Counted from the stretch's first letter, positions 53,368 through 62,977 are shown. The stretch: DNA of 64,000 nucleotides from Bradyrhizobium japonicum USDA 6 (GCF_000284375.1 NC_017249.1:8487001-8551000); one strand, 5' to 3'. Made by a program: numbers and translations. Notes: generated from the letters alone by a model not told the origin.

Positions 53368-55119
53368 ATGCGCGTTTGCTCGACCACGAGACATGGATAT
53401 CTGACCGTGCCGACGGCCCTGGATATAACGATCGTCGAAACCCTTGCTCTGTTGGATGGTGATTTCGCTGAGTTTGCGGCCGGGATCGCGCATGATCAAT
53501 ACGCGATTTGGCTCGGTGCGGGCGTCTCGCTTGGAAAGCTTCCCGGTCTTGAGGGCGTCGCTGGTGAAGTGCTCGAGCATTTGCGCATTCGGATTGATTC
53601 TACGAACGCCGCCTGCAAGTTTCGCCGGAGCCTAGACCGCATTCTTAACTTGATCCTTTCGCCCGAGGATTGGAAGGAGATTGACTACGCCAAGTCGGCA
53701 ACAGACTGGAAGATCTTCGGCCGGATCAAGAAGAATTTGACCGGCGCTTATTCGCGAATGCTAGACCAGCATCCGCAGGGAGAATTGCCAGACTATCTTG
53801 TCTGGGACGCGGTAAAGGTCGTTGAACGCTACGGCGACCCTTCAATTACGCCTGGCCCGGAACATTTCGGTTTGGCAGCCTTAATTGCAGAGGGCGTCGC
53901 ATCTGATGTTGCTAGCGCCAATTGGGACGCGCTCATCGAAAAAGCAATTGTCGCAATCGCAGGCTCTCCGGTGGGGTTGCTTCAGGTCCGGATTTTACCC
54001 GAGGACGTCAGGGACAGTAGCGCAAGGGCCAGGTTCTACAAATTTCATGGCTGCGCCGTCCTCGGAGGCGAGGACGAGGCGCGATACCGAGAGCGCATCG
54101 TTGGTCGCGCCTCGCAGATCCACGGCTGGGCTGACAAGGCAGAAAACAAGGTCATAGCCGGCAAACTCCTGGATCTTGCGATTTCAAAATCAACATTGAT
54201 GCTGGGGCTGTCCGCGCAGGACACGAATATTCAAAACATCTTTGTCGTCGCGCAGCAGAGTCTGCCGGCATCGTTCCCAACTCATCCTCCCGCGGTTGTT
54301 CTTTCAGAAAATTCCGTCGGGGCTGATCAGCTCAGTCTTCTGCAGAATTTCTATAAGACAGACTATGTTGCGAAGTCCGAGGAAATCGAAAAGTCGGCCT
54401 TGCTCCGGGCCTACAGTCGATCATTGCTGCCAGCCCTCTGGCTACATGTCGTCTGCTCGAAGCTCGAAACATTCCTTGAAGGATCAGCATCCGGGTTGAC
54501 GGCCGCGGAGAAGTCTCGGTTGCGATCGGCGTTGAGAACCTTGCGTAATGGGGTTGCGGCAACTGCCTTGCCGGACCAGTACGAGCAGTTCATGGTGACT
54601 GCGCTCTCGCTCGCGGGACGCGCTATGAACTTTTTTCGGGATGGCCGGCGAATCAATGCGGCCGCTGGGCTGTATAGTCCGCTCTCGATGTCGAGCGTCC
54701 CGAAATCGCTACACGAGCCCGGATTTTCCAGTTCGGGGATTCAAGAGCTTGCACTGGGGATTGCCCTCGTGGCACTCGCAGCGACGGAGGGATTCTGGGA
54801 ATGCAGGGTGAGCGGCCTGAGCGATCCCGGGGGTGGGGCGCTGCGGCTCGCCGGCGCGGTGCGCTCTGCAGAAGTCTTCTTCGCAGCAAACAATCAATCG
54901 GCGAGCCGACTGATTGCCGGTGGATACGCGGCAGAGGATAGTGATACTATTATCTTGCATAGCCATGAGGCGCCTGCGCGTGCTGCCCGACACCCGACCT
55001 CACCACCTGGTCGGACTTTGCGAAGGAGGCGGCGGGAGATCAGCTTGTCCAGATTGTCTGGCGCTTCCAACAGTCTTGACGAGATTTTGAAGAATCTTCG
55101 AGCGGAGATCGCTGTATGA
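53368..55119 (+). CDS. SIR2-domain effector of a Lamassu/ABC-3C-like system (LmuA-like)
   Basis: 583 aa from ATG 53368; GTG 53407 is an alternative start. The SIR2 fold is marked by AIWLGAGVSLGKLPGL (NAD-binding, about 47-61), ASANWDALIEKA with N185 and D187, and YKFHGC with H227. SIR2 effectors in phage defence deplete NAD+ to abort infection. The last 60 residues read oddly: frames +1 and +2 between about 54,970 and 55,075 look more protein-like, while the very end (SLDEILKNLRAEIAV) is natural. It overlaps the next gene by ATGA. Confidence 0.82.
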   Translation: MRVCSTTRHGYLTVPTALDITIVETLALLDGDFAEFAAGIAHDQYAIWLGAGVSLGKLPGLEGVAGEVLEHLRIRIDSTNAACKFRRSLDRILNLILSPEDWKEIDYAKSATDWKIFGRIKKNLTGAYSRMLDQHPQGELPDYLVWDAVKVVERYGDPSITPGPEHFGLAALIAEGVASDVASANWDALIEKAIVAIAGSPVGLLQVRILPEDVRDSSARARFYKFHGCAVLGGEDEARYRERIVGRASQIHGWADKAENKVIAGKLLDLAISKSTLMLGLSAQDTNIQNIFVVAQQSLPASFPTHPPAVVLSENSVGADQLSLLQNFYKTDYVAKSEEIEKSALLRAYSRSLLPALWLHVVCSKLETFLEGSASGLTAAEKSRLRSALRTLRNGVAATALPDQYEQFMVTALSLAGRAMNFFRDGRRINAAAGLYSPLSMSSVPKSLHEPGFSSSGIQELALGIALVALAATEGFWECRVSGLSDPGGGALRLAGAVRSAEVFFAANNQSASRLIAGGYAAEDSDTIILHSHEAPARAARHPTSPPGRTLRRRRREISLSRLSGASNSLDEILKNLRAEIAV

Positions 55120-55685
55120 CTACGACGATTCCCGTCGAGCGCGTCGCAAGCGTGCTTGAAGCGGCGCACTTCAAGCGCGTCCCTACGCCCTTGAAAATTG
55201 GTGGAATTGAGATAGACGCGGCTGCGGCCTTCGTGGGTGAACCGCCGATCCCGGATCTTATCGTGGTCGGAGATTCACTCGCCCAAACACCCGCGCGATT
55301 GCAGCAGGTCGTCGAGGGAGCTGGCCGCGCCCTCGATATGATGGGCTCGCGTCGGCCGTTGACGCTTATTGTCGTTGGGCCGCGGCCGGAATCGTCGACG
55401 CTGTCCGCACTGGCTCGCCATGCGCGCGTGCTAGCGGTGGGAGAGACAGCCGGCGAACAGGACTTGTTCAATTGGCTGGCTGTACTGCTGCCGTTGACCT
55501 TGCCAAAGGCGAGCGAAGATAGGGCAATCGCGATCCGCGCGAAACTTCTAGAAGGCTTTGACGATCCGCTTGCGCTCGAGCTCGTCGAAATTGCGTCTGC
55601 GGGCGTGCTGAGGGTGGCGTCGCATTTGGCAGACGCGATCGACGCTCCCTTCCTCGAAGATCTCTTGTCTGAAAAGGAGCCATAG
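55116..55685 (+). CDS. Middle component of a Lamassu/ABC-3C-like system (LmuC-like)
   Basis: 189 aa. It has an alpha/beta pattern with two hydrophobic strands (IPDLIVVGDSL, LTLIVVGPRPE) and helical ends; no catalytic motif is clear. Position between a SIR2 effector and an SMC-like ATPase, coupled to both (ATGA overlap before, directly abutting after), matches the small bridging subunit of three-component ABC defence systems. The assignment rests on context. Confidence 0.7.
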   Translation: MTTTIPVERVASVLEAAHFKRVPTPLKIGGIEIDAAAAFVGEPPIPDLIVVGDSLAQTPARLQQVVEGAGRALDMMGSRRPLTLIVVGPRPESSTLSALARHARVLAVGETAGEQDLFNWLAVLLPLTLPKASEDRAIAIRAKLLEGFDDPLALELVEIASAGVLRVASHLADAIDAPFLEDLLSEKEP

Positions 55686-58118
55686 GTGGCGCCGCGCTTG
55701 AAATTTCTAAAGGTCGAGGATTTTCGCAGCATCCGCGGGCCAGCCGGGGTCTCGCTTGATGCGCCGGCAGTGCTTATTCATGGGCCGAACGGTACCGGCA
55801 AGACGAGCCTGCTTTCGTCAATCGAACTGGCATTAACCGGCAGTGTGCCATCGCTCGCACGCCTCGATCGCGACTACATGGCATACTTGCCGCACAAGCT
55901 GGCCAAGAATGGATTGGGACGCGTATCGATCCAGGCTGAAGGCGTTGGATCAAAGACAGAGGCGTCTCTGGAGATCAACGGACAAGCGATCGTCGGATCC
56001 GCGCTTTTGGATGGAGACCAATCGCGATTCTACCTTGAAAGATGCTATCTCGCGCAGGTCACTCTAGGGCGCCTGTTGGAGATCTACGAACACCAAGACA
56101 ACCGAGACACGGCATCGCCTCTCACTCGGTTTGTCAAGGAAATGCTCGGATTGGACGCGTTGGATTCCCTCATTGACGGGTTGCATGCCGCTGGTGACGT
56201 GCGGCGTTTCAGGGAAAGCGCGCCGCATTTTTGGGCGGCTCGAGCCGATGCTCCAATGCTGGAGCGGGGCGTCGACGAGGCGACAGAGATCGAACAAGCT
56301 TGCCGCGACGAGATGATCAAGACCGAGAATGATCTCCGTGAATTGCTTGGGCCTCAGTTTGTTGCTGACGGTCCAATTGACATCGAAGCGTTACGAGCCG
56401 TCGTCAAGAGCGATATCGAGGAGCGTGAGACGAAGCTCGCCGATTTGGCGCGAATTCGACGAGACCTTGCGGCGGCGAAGGCTCAGCTACTTGAGGCCAG
56501 CACGTCGGAAGAGGAGGGAGAGCGGATTGCGGCAGAGCAGGTGAGCAGTGCTACGCGAGACGCATTTGCGCGTTGGCGCAGCGTCGCTGGTCAACAACTC
56601 GAGGTGCTGCTGCGAAGCATACAGAAGAAGTTCACCGATGTTGTGTCTGTGGACGTCAGCCCAGCAACGGCGCACGCCAAAGCGTTGGCAATTGTCAGCT
56701 CTGCTCTAAGTCGCGCTCAAACGGCTTTGACTAACGACGATGAGATCATTCGCTCGTTGTCGGGCGCGCAGGTGTCGGTGCAACAGGGGCAAGGGCGCCT
56801 GAAGCTCATCGATGAGCAGCTTGCAGATGCTGGAGGTGCAAATCGTGCGCTCGCGGAAGCGCTCGCGACGATTTCCTCTCATATTGAGAACGAGATATGT
56901 CCCGTCTGCTCTCGTAATTTTGCTGAAATCTCCGAAGAACAACTAGCTTCTCATGTATCCGAGGAAGTTGCTCGGTTGGTGGCGGTGGCAGGGCGCGTCG
57001 AGGCGTTGGTGAGGGACCGCGCAACGACCGCAGCGGCTGTCGTAGCGACACAGCGGCAAGAAGCGGATCTGTTCGCTCGCCGCCTGCCCAATGATAGGCG
57101 CGATGCGATCTTACTTGAATTGGCGGATCTGACGGAGTGGATGAATGCGCTCGATAGTCTTGCAGATGCTGCAAGCAACGGCGGGCGCCTCTGGGAGGAA
57201 GCAAAGCAGGCGGCGGAGCGACTTTCCGTTTTAAGAAGCCGGATCTCCTCGATCTCGGGGTTGAGGGCGGAGCTCGTCTCCTATGGGCAACGGTTGTCAC
57301 TTCAGCCGTTTCCTGCAGATGTTCCATTAGAAGAGATTGTCGATGAGATACTCACGCAGGTTCAATATCGTTCAGCACAAGAAGCGAAGTCGGGCGATCA
57401 GGGTGACCGAGCTCTGCGGCTGCTTGACAAGTTGGAAGTAAATCAGCGCGAGCTCGATAACGCCACAATCGACCTGGCGACAGCGTTCGAGGACGAACGG
57501 CGCACGACAGCGCTACGGCAGGAGTCGGAGCGCCGAATTGCCGTAGCAAAGGGGCTCTTGGCCCAAGCGCAAGCGGTACGAGCAGACGAGGCGCGGCGCG
57601 TATTTAACAAGGAGCTCAATGCTGTGTGGCGCGACCTCTTTATTCGGCTTGCGCCGGACGAGGCGTTCGTTCCGGCTTTCGCGTTGCCGTCCATTCCTGG
57701 TCGAGCCGTCGAAGCTGTCCTTGAGACACATTATCGATCGGGCGGAAAAGGTGGAAATCCGCGAGCTATGTTGAGTGCCGGCAACCTCAATACGGCTGCG
57801 CTGACGCTTTTTCTCGGACTTCATCTCTCGGTCTCTCCAGCCTTGCCTTGGTTGGTTCTGGATGACCCAGTTCAAAGCATGGATGACGTGCATATTGCCC
57901 AATTTGCGGCCTTGCTGCGTACCCTCAAGCAGCATGGGCGCCAGATCATTATCGCGGTGCACGATCGACAGCTTTTCGACTATCTCACGCTTGAGCTCAG
58001 CCCGACCTACAACGGCGATCGTTTGATTACGATCGAATTAGGGCGAGATTCGGATGGAATGACCACCGCGCCTTGGAGTCTGATGTCATTTCGGCCCGAT
58101 CGCGCAATCGCTGCATGA
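55686..58118 (+). CDS. SMC/Rad50-like ATPase of a Lamassu/ABC-3C-like system (LmuB-like)
   Basis: 810 aa from GTG 55686. Walker A is GPNGTGKT (33-40). Long coiled-coil arms run from about 195 to 640 around a zinc hook CPVC (405-408). The C-terminal head has signature LSAGN (696-700), Walker B LVLDDP (723-728) and a histidine switch AVHD (757-760). Rad50-like ATPases in Lamassu sense foreign or replicating DNA and release the effector. The gene follows its partners without a gap. Confidence 0.9.
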   Translation: MAPRLKFLKVEDFRSIRGPAGVSLDAPAVLIHGPNGTGKTSLLSSIELALTGSVPSLARLDRDYMAYLPHKLAKNGLGRVSIQAEGVGSKTEASLEINGQAIVGSALLDGDQSRFYLERCYLAQVTLGRLLEIYEHQDNRDTASPLTRFVKEMLGLDALDSLIDGLHAAGDVRRFRESAPHFWAARADAPMLERGVDEATEIEQACRDEMIKTENDLRELLGPQFVADGPIDIEALRAVVKSDIEERETKLADLARIRRDLAAAKAQLLEASTSEEEGERIAAEQVSSATRDAFARWRSVAGQQLEVLLRSIQKKFTDVVSVDVSPATAHAKALAIVSSALSRAQTALTNDDEIIRSLSGAQVSVQQGQGRLKLIDEQLADAGGANRALAEALATISSHIENEICPVCSRNFAEISEEQLASHVSEEVARLVAVAGRVEALVRDRATTAAAVVATQRQEADLFARRLPNDRRDAILLELADLTEWMNALDSLADAASNGGRLWEEAKQAAERLSVLRSRISSISGLRAELVSYGQRLSLQPFPADVPLEEIVDEILTQVQYRSAQEAKSGDQGDRALRLLDKLEVNQRELDNATIDLATAFEDERRTTALRQESERRIAVAKGLLAQAQAVRADEARRVFNKELNAVWRDLFIRLAPDEAFVPAFALPSIPGRAVEAVLETHYRSGGKGGNPRAMLSAGNLNTAALTLFLGLHLSVSPALPWLVLDDPVQSMDDVHIAQFAALLRTLKQHGRQIIIAVHDRQLFDYLTLELSPTYNGDRLITIELGRDSDGMTTAPWSLMSFRPDRAIAA

Positions 58119-58650
58119 AAGCGACGCCAGCCTTGCCGGCCACGGCCTGCAGCGCAGCATGTTGCTCCAGTTCAAGCGCTGCGATTTCCGCGGCGCGGCC
58201 TTCCGGCCGCGACAGGTTCGAGCGGTCACTAACGTGCAGCCTACCAGCGGAGCATGCGCGCCCGCGCCGCGAGCAGGGCCGGCCGACACTCCTTTAGTGA
58301 AGGGCTGCCTTTATCAGACGCCGGCGGAAGCAAAGGAGCTCGACGTGCTGTCGTGGCGGTGGCCGCAGGTGTTGAGCAATACGGTAGATCCGGCAGGGCA
58401 AGACGGGCGGGACGAGCTCAACTCCTGGACATCAACGGCAAGCTGACGGTCACTGCCCTGCTGCGCGCCAATACACGCGCAAGAAAGGCCCTCAGTACAC
58501 GCGCGAGGCCATTGAAGCTGCTGGACGCCAAAGCGCCCGACGTCTGAAATAAACCATTAGGCGGACATACTGCCCCGTCTTCGCGCCGGCTCTTCGCACG
58601 CGCCCCTAATAAACACAGTTAAAATCCCGGCGATAATCTGAGGCTCGGGC
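58119..58650. other. Non-coding stretch after the SMC-like gene
   Basis: About 530 bp with only low-quality open frames. No repeat, hairpin with T tract or RNA gene was recognised. Probably the 3' end of the defence operon plus the upstream region of the next gene. Confidence 0.4.
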
Positions 58651-59226
58651 GTGAACAGCATCCAGCCGCTTCGGTTCAGGGCAAGCTGGCCCAAGGTTGC
58701 GCTTCCGGAAAACATGGAGGCGCTCTATATCGATGCCATACAAGTCGCGGGCGTGAGGCTTGATTTTTCATGCATTTCCACGATGGTTCATGAAGCGGGG
58801 TATGGCGACGATGCGGCTGTGCTGCATTGGACATCGCGGGCCGTCAGGGGCCCTGAGATCATCTCGGTCCGTAGCTACACGTACGACCACGAGAACTTCG
58901 CCGAGCGCAACAAATCGGAGGCTGGGATCGATGCGGTGATGATGGCGACCTATAAGAGGGACCTAAGCCGAGCTAAGCGGCGGCGCCGTCGCAAACTCTT
59001 GCGGTCAAGGCAAATCCTCCGCACGGCCCGTGATAGAAAGATGGCACTGCAAGCGATCGGTTATGAGAACCTATTACGTCGACGAGACAGGCTTTACCGG
59101 CGAGGACCTCCTGGCGGCAGACCAGCCGATCTTCTTGCAGGCGACCAACGACCTCAGCGAAGACGAGGCGGATCGACTCATCGCTTCGACCTTTGGCGGT
59201 CTGGGCAGCACCGAACTCAAATATAG
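58651..59226 (+). CDS. Hypothetical protein, 3' end uncertain
   Basis: 191 aa from GTG 58651. Residues 1-110 look like a genuine soluble protein (MEALYIDAIQVAGVRLDFSC, EIISVRSYTYDHENFAERN). After about residue 115 the sequence becomes Arg-rich and then runs out of frame over the DUF3800 gene, so the true end may be earlier with a shifted frame. No family is recognised. Confidence 0.5.
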   Translation: MNSIQPLRFRASWPKVALPENMEALYIDAIQVAGVRLDFSCISTMVHEAGYGDDAAVLHWTSRAVRGPEIISVRSYTYDHENFAERNKSEAGIDAVMMATYKRDLSRAKRRRRRKLLRSRQILRTARDRKMALQAIGYENLLRRRDRLYRRGPPGGRPADLLAGDQRPQRRRGGSTHRFDLWRSGQHRTQI

Positions 59227-60157
59227 CCGGCTCGCGCGCGGCGGCCGTCACCAAGACAGGATCGTCGAGTTCATCGGGATACTTGCGCAGGATCCTCTGC
59301 GCGCCGGGGCGTGGATCGCCCACAAGGAATTCGCCATGATGACGTTGATCGTCGATTGGTGGATGGAGCCCCTTGCTTACGAGGCAGGCTTGAACTTGTA
59401 TAAGGACGGCGCAAATCATGGTATGGCGAACATGCTGTATTTCTGTCTGGAATCCTACTGGTCGAAAGGTTTCAGGCGAAAGGTCCTTGAACATTTCCAG
59501 CGCATGCTCCGTACGCGAACCCTGGAACGATATACGGAGTGCCAGCTCCTGATCGAGAAGGCGCGCCGGCACGCAACAGGCGATCCCACCCGAGAAGAGC
59601 TTTTAAGGTATCTGTCCGTGTCGTTCATGCTCCTCGGCTACGATCACGTACGCCGTATGCCCGAGCGCGCGCTCGATATCGCGCTGACCGGCCTCGTGCA
59701 GCTCGGTCATATGTGGACCGAACGGCACAGTGGTCCGTGGAGCGTCGTGCACGACCAATCCTCCAACATGTCCAAGCAAAAATGGATATGGGACGCCTAT
59801 TCGGCGGAAACTATGCCGCCGGCCAAGTTCGAGAACCCCGGCACGGTGGCGCGGTTTCCGATGAACGTCACGCAAACGCGCTTTGGCGATTCCGCGCAGG
59901 AGAAGCAGTTGCAAATTTGCGACGTTCTGGCGGGCGCGTGTTCGGCATTCGCGCGGTTCGATAAGACAGATGCCGAGCACCTCGCCTACCGCGATCGCCT
60001 TGGCGCGGCCGGGATCGAGAATTTCTTTACAGGTGTGATGTGGCCGGTCCCGGAAGTGACGCCTGAAGGCCTCGGTCGACGGGGCTGGGACGGCAATATC
60101 GCACTCGAATATTTGACGCAGAACATGCGTGCGAAACGGCCGGAGCCCAAACCTTGA
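59063..60157 (+). CDS. DUF3800-family protein
   Basis: 364 aa from ATG 59063. The opening MRTYYVDETGFTGEDLL, with its paired Asp-Glu, and the C-terminal LQICDVLAGACSAF are hallmarks of DUF3800, a family with an RNase-H-like fold often found in defence or mobile regions and thought to be a nuclease. No partner motif is seen besides the next gene, 72 bp downstream. Length is within the family range. The biochemical activity is inferred. Confidence 0.8.
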   Translation: MRTYYVDETGFTGEDLLAADQPIFLQATNDLSEDEADRLIASTFGGLGSTELKYSRLARGGRHQDRIVEFIGILAQDPLRAGAWIAHKEFAMMTLIVDWWMEPLAYEAGLNLYKDGANHGMANMLYFCLESYWSKGFRRKVLEHFQRMLRTRTLERYTECQLLIEKARRHATGDPTREELLRYLSVSFMLLGYDHVRRMPERALDIALTGLVQLGHMWTERHSGPWSVVHDQSSNMSKQKWIWDAYSAETMPPAKFENPGTVARFPMNVTQTRFGDSAQEKQLQICDVLAGACSAFARFDKTDAEHLAYRDRLGAAGIENFFTGVMWPVPEVTPEGLGRRGWDGNIALEYLTQNMRAKRPEPKP

Positions 60158-60229
60158 GACGCGTGTGAGGCATTCTGCAGCATCGCGCCCTGCGCAGGGA
60201 CTCCCTCTAACCCAATCCTGGCGACGAGC

Positions 60230-60829
60230 ATGTCCAATGCCTATCAAGAACTGATCAATAGTGACCCGGAATGGAAGCGCAACTACGAGCTGATACGGAC
60301 GCTCGGCGTCGAGAGTGAACGTGGCATGGCGGTTCTGGTCGGAGCTGAGCTGGACCGCGCGCTGGAACTTGTGCTTTGTGCGTATCTTGCACCAGGAAAG
60401 GCGCGAACAGAGCTCTTCGCGGGCAGCTCGCCACCGCTCGGCACGTTCTCGGGCAAGATCAATCTCTGCCGCGCGTTGCATCTGATCAACGAAGACGAAT
60501 GCACAGCACTTCACACGATCCGAAAGATTCGAAACGAGTTCGCGCATGACCCGGACGCATCCTTCGCAAATGCGCAAATCAGGTCATGGGTCGACATTCT
60601 TAGGAGCAATCCCGAGCAAGACCACAAGACCAGATTCGAACTCGAGGCCGCAGGACTGATCGCATCGCTCGAAACGACGGCGGTCGATCAGGCGCACGGG
60701 CGGGTCTATGAAGAATCGTTCAATACGTGGTACCGGCGTGGCGCCGATCGTGACGCCAAGCCATTAAAGTCGAAGGAAGAGGCCGCTGAGGCCTATCGAT
60801 CGAAGAGGAGCGACAAGACCGCGCGCTGA
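60230..60829 (+). CDS. MltR/HEPN-like protein
   Basis: 199 aa. The segment RGMAVLVGAELDRALELVLC, then LGTFSGKINLCRALHLINED and IRKIRNEFAHD, is the pattern of the mannitol-repressor (MltR) family. RNEFAH fits the R-x4-H motif of HEPN domains, some of which are RNases. No mannitol genes are near, so a regulator of mannitol use is unlikely. Pairing with DUF3800 suggests a defence or toxin-type role, which is inference. Confidence 0.75.
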   Translation: MSNAYQELINSDPEWKRNYELIRTLGVESERGMAVLVGAELDRALELVLCAYLAPGKARTELFAGSSPPLGTFSGKINLCRALHLINEDECTALHTIRKIRNEFAHDPDASFANAQIRSWVDILRSNPEQDHKTRFELEAAGLIASLETTAVDQAHGRVYEESFNTWYRRGADRDAKPLKSKEEAAEAYRSKRSDKTAR

Positions 60830-60850
60830 CCCAGATAGCCGAAGCGATGG

Positions 60851-61099
60851 TCACAAGGACCTGCTTCGCTTGTTCGAGGATGTCCGTTCGCCGCCATGGG
60901 CCATACGAAACGACAGGAGCCGGCGCTCGGCTTCAAGAACGTAGCGTCGATCAAGAGATGACCCTTGCACCCACTGGTTGACGTATCGCCGCAAGTCCAG
61001 CGGGGCGCGTTCTTTGACTAGCGCCAGTACGTACGGCCAATCGTTCCGACGAAAGCGCGTCAGCAGCCGCGAGACTACGCTGTCCTGGCCAGTTCTTTT
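60851..61099 (-). pseudogene. 5'-truncated gene remnant
   Basis: About 80 codons read as a natural protein tail on the minus strand (SRLLTRFRRNDWPYVLALVK, then RRYVLEAERRLLSFRMAHGG), but an in-frame TGA at 61100-61102 closes it upstream and no start codon fits. It is probably the end of a decayed gene. The family is uncertain. Confidence 0.4.
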
Positions 61100-61117
61100 T
61101 CAGCCGTGCTTCGAAAC

Positions 61118-61561
61118 TCAATTTTCGAAACTTTGATCTTTCGCTCTATCAGTACAACGAGCCAGAGCATCTCTTACGACGTTGACCGATGCTTCCAGTC
61201 TTTGAAGCATGGTCGTCAAGCTCACGATCGTTGCTTCGTCCATGTGAAGATTTTGCGGGGTTAAAGTCGCGCGGATGAGTTGATCAATCGGCAATATGAG
61301 AGCTCCATTCGAAGAAGTCCTACCGCGTTCAAACGAGAACTCAGGAATCAGATCGCCGTCCGGGGTAAGCCTGCACGACAACGCCATGTTGGATGAAATT
61401 GCTTCTTCTAAGAGCTCAGCGGGAATTTCGATCGCCGCGACAATGGCCCCGGTCTCACTGATTCTGTATCCAAACCGATAAAGATCATCCGCCGTTCCCG
61501 CATTTCCGAGACATACGCGTTCGGCAAAGGGTTCAACTGCTTGTCGAGCAGCAAGAGCCAA
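61118..61561 (-). CDS. Hypothetical protein
   Basis: 147 aa, soluble, with a C-terminal helical segment (TIVSLTTMLQRLEASVNVVR). No recognised domain. It is divergent from the small XRE regulator gene, with about 100 bp between, so that regulator may control it. The start could be earlier or later; no strong ribosome site was seen. Confidence 0.55.
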   Translation of the reverse strand: MALAARQAVEPFAERVCLGNAGTADDLYRFGYRISETGAIVAAIEIPAELLEEAISSNMALSCRLTPDGDLIPEFSFERGRTSSNGALILPIDQLIRATLTPQNLHMDEATIVSLTTMLQRLEASVNVVRDALARCTDRAKDQSFEN

Positions 61562-61659
61562 TAACTTAACTCCGTCAACGTAAGCTTCCCTCCGCTAATA
61601 CCTAATTTATCGGTATCTGAAAAGTCGTTCTATGTGTCTGGCCCCCTTCCGGAGGCCAG

Positions 61660-61896
61660 ATGCCCAAGACGGTTACCTCGCCCATTCAAAAGAAGCTTGC
61701 CGCCATGTTGGTCGAGCTAAGAAAGGGCGCGGGACTCCGTCAGGTTGATCTCGCCAACAAACTAGGGGTCTACCAATCCTGGGTAACCCACCTTGAATCT
61801 GGGCAACGTCGAATAGACGTCGTTGAGCTGATCGAGTTGGGGCGAGCCATTGGCTTTGACCCCGCCGAGGTCGTTCGGAAACTCAACAAACGTTAG
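61660..61896 (+). CDS. XRE-family helix-turn-helix regulator
   Basis: 78 aa, a single HTH-3 domain: LRQVDLANKLGVYQSWVTHL followed by ESGQRRIDVVELIELGRAIG. The ATG has GGAGG 6 nt upstream, and the leader contains CTGGCC...GGCCAG inverted arms overlapping the ribosome site, a plausible autoregulatory element. It overlaps the ku gene tail by 14 bp in convergent orientation. Confidence 0.82.
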   Translation: MPKTVTSPIQKKLAAMLVELRKGAGLRQVDLANKLGVYQSWVTHLESGQRRIDVVELIELGRAIGFDPAEVVRKLNKR

Positions 61897-62854
61897 GGCC
61901 GAGCCAGGCAGACCGACGCTGCGACCTTGCCGGCTGCTTTTTTGCACCTGCCTCCTTTGCCTGCTTCTTGCCGGCGATAGGCATCAACATCTCCTTCTGA
62001 CCGCTTGCGGCCTTGCGCGGCTTCTTGGCCGACTTCTTCGGAGCATTTGCAGGCTCCGTCGCCTTCTCTCTCCCGACGCTCTGCCGTAGCGCCTCCATCA
62101 GATCAACGACGTTCTCACCCTTTGGCCGCTCTTTAGGGCGGATCAACTTTCCGGCCCGCTTCTGGTTGATCAATTCGACCAGTGCGCTTTCGTAGTGATC
62201 CTCGAACTTTTCGGGATCGAACGTGCCTGCCTTCTGGTTCACAATGTGCCTGGCGAGGTCGAGCATATCTTTGGTAACTTTGACATCCTGGATTTCGTCA
62301 AAGTACTCCTGCTCGCTGCGGACCTCGTAGGGGTAACGCAGCAACGTTCCCACGAGCCCTTTGTCCATCGGCTCCAGTGCAATGATGTGCTCGCGATTGG
62401 TCAGCACGACGCGGCCGATGGCGACCTTGTTCATTTCACGGATGGTCTCGCGGATCACCGCGAAGGCGTCGTGGCCGACCTTGCCGTCCGGACGAAGGTA
62501 GTAGGGTCGGATCAGGTAGCACGGGTCGATTTCTGACTTGTCGACGAACTCATCGATTTCGATCGTGCGGGTCGATTCCAACGCGATCTCTTCGAGCTCC
62601 TCCTTCGTCACTTCAATGAACTGGCCCTTCTCCAGTTCATAGCCCTTGACGATGTCCTCGTTAGGCACCTCGTCGCCCGTGTCCTGGTCCACCTTGATGT
62701 ACTTGATGCGGTGGCCTGTCTGGCGGTTGAGCTGATTGAAGGAGATCTTCTCGGACTCAGAAGTCGCTGGGTACAGCGCCACCGGACAAGTCACGAGGGA
62801 CAGACGCAGGAAGCCTTTCCAATTGGCACGGGGGCCGTGTACGCAGAACTCCAT
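61883..62854 (-). CDS. ku: Ku protein, non-homologous end joining
   Basis: 323 aa from ATG 62854; longer starts add an atypical leader. The Ku core is clear: GPRANWKGFLRLSLVTCPVA, then the RTIEIDEFVDKSEIDPCYLI and KVAIGRVVLTNREHIIALEP blocks. It is followed by a Lys/Ala-rich tail typical of rhizobial Ku. Ku dimers thread onto DNA ends and recruit LigD. No ligD gene is in the window. Confidence 0.93.
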   Translation of the reverse strand: MEFCVHGPRANWKGFLRLSLVTCPVALYPATSESEKISFNQLNRQTGHRIKYIKVDQDTGDEVPNEDIVKGYELEKGQFIEVTKEELEEIALESTRTIEIDEFVDKSEIDPCYLIRPYYLRPDGKVGHDAFAVIRETIREMNKVAIGRVVLTNREHIIALEPMDKGLVGTLLRYPYEVRSEQEYFDEIQDVKVTKDMLDLARHIVNQKAGTFDPEKFEDHYESALVELINQKRAGKLIRPKERPKGENVVDLMEALRQSVGREKATEPANAPKKSAKKPRKAASGQKEMLMPIAGKKQAKEAGAKKQPARSQRRSAWLGPNVC

Positions 62855-62977
62855 GTTGGACGGCTCGGACTCAAGACGATCGAAAGCGGCTGGTTCCGAC
62901 AATGTCAGGGGCAAATAATTCGGCCAGCCTCCCTTCGTCGGACTCGACTTTTGTTCTCTTTATGTTCTAATTCCGGG

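Noticed and set aside
60230..60829. Mannitol operon regulator
   Set aside because: The family resembles MltR, but no mannitol transport or dehydrogenase genes lie nearby, so the named function is not supported.
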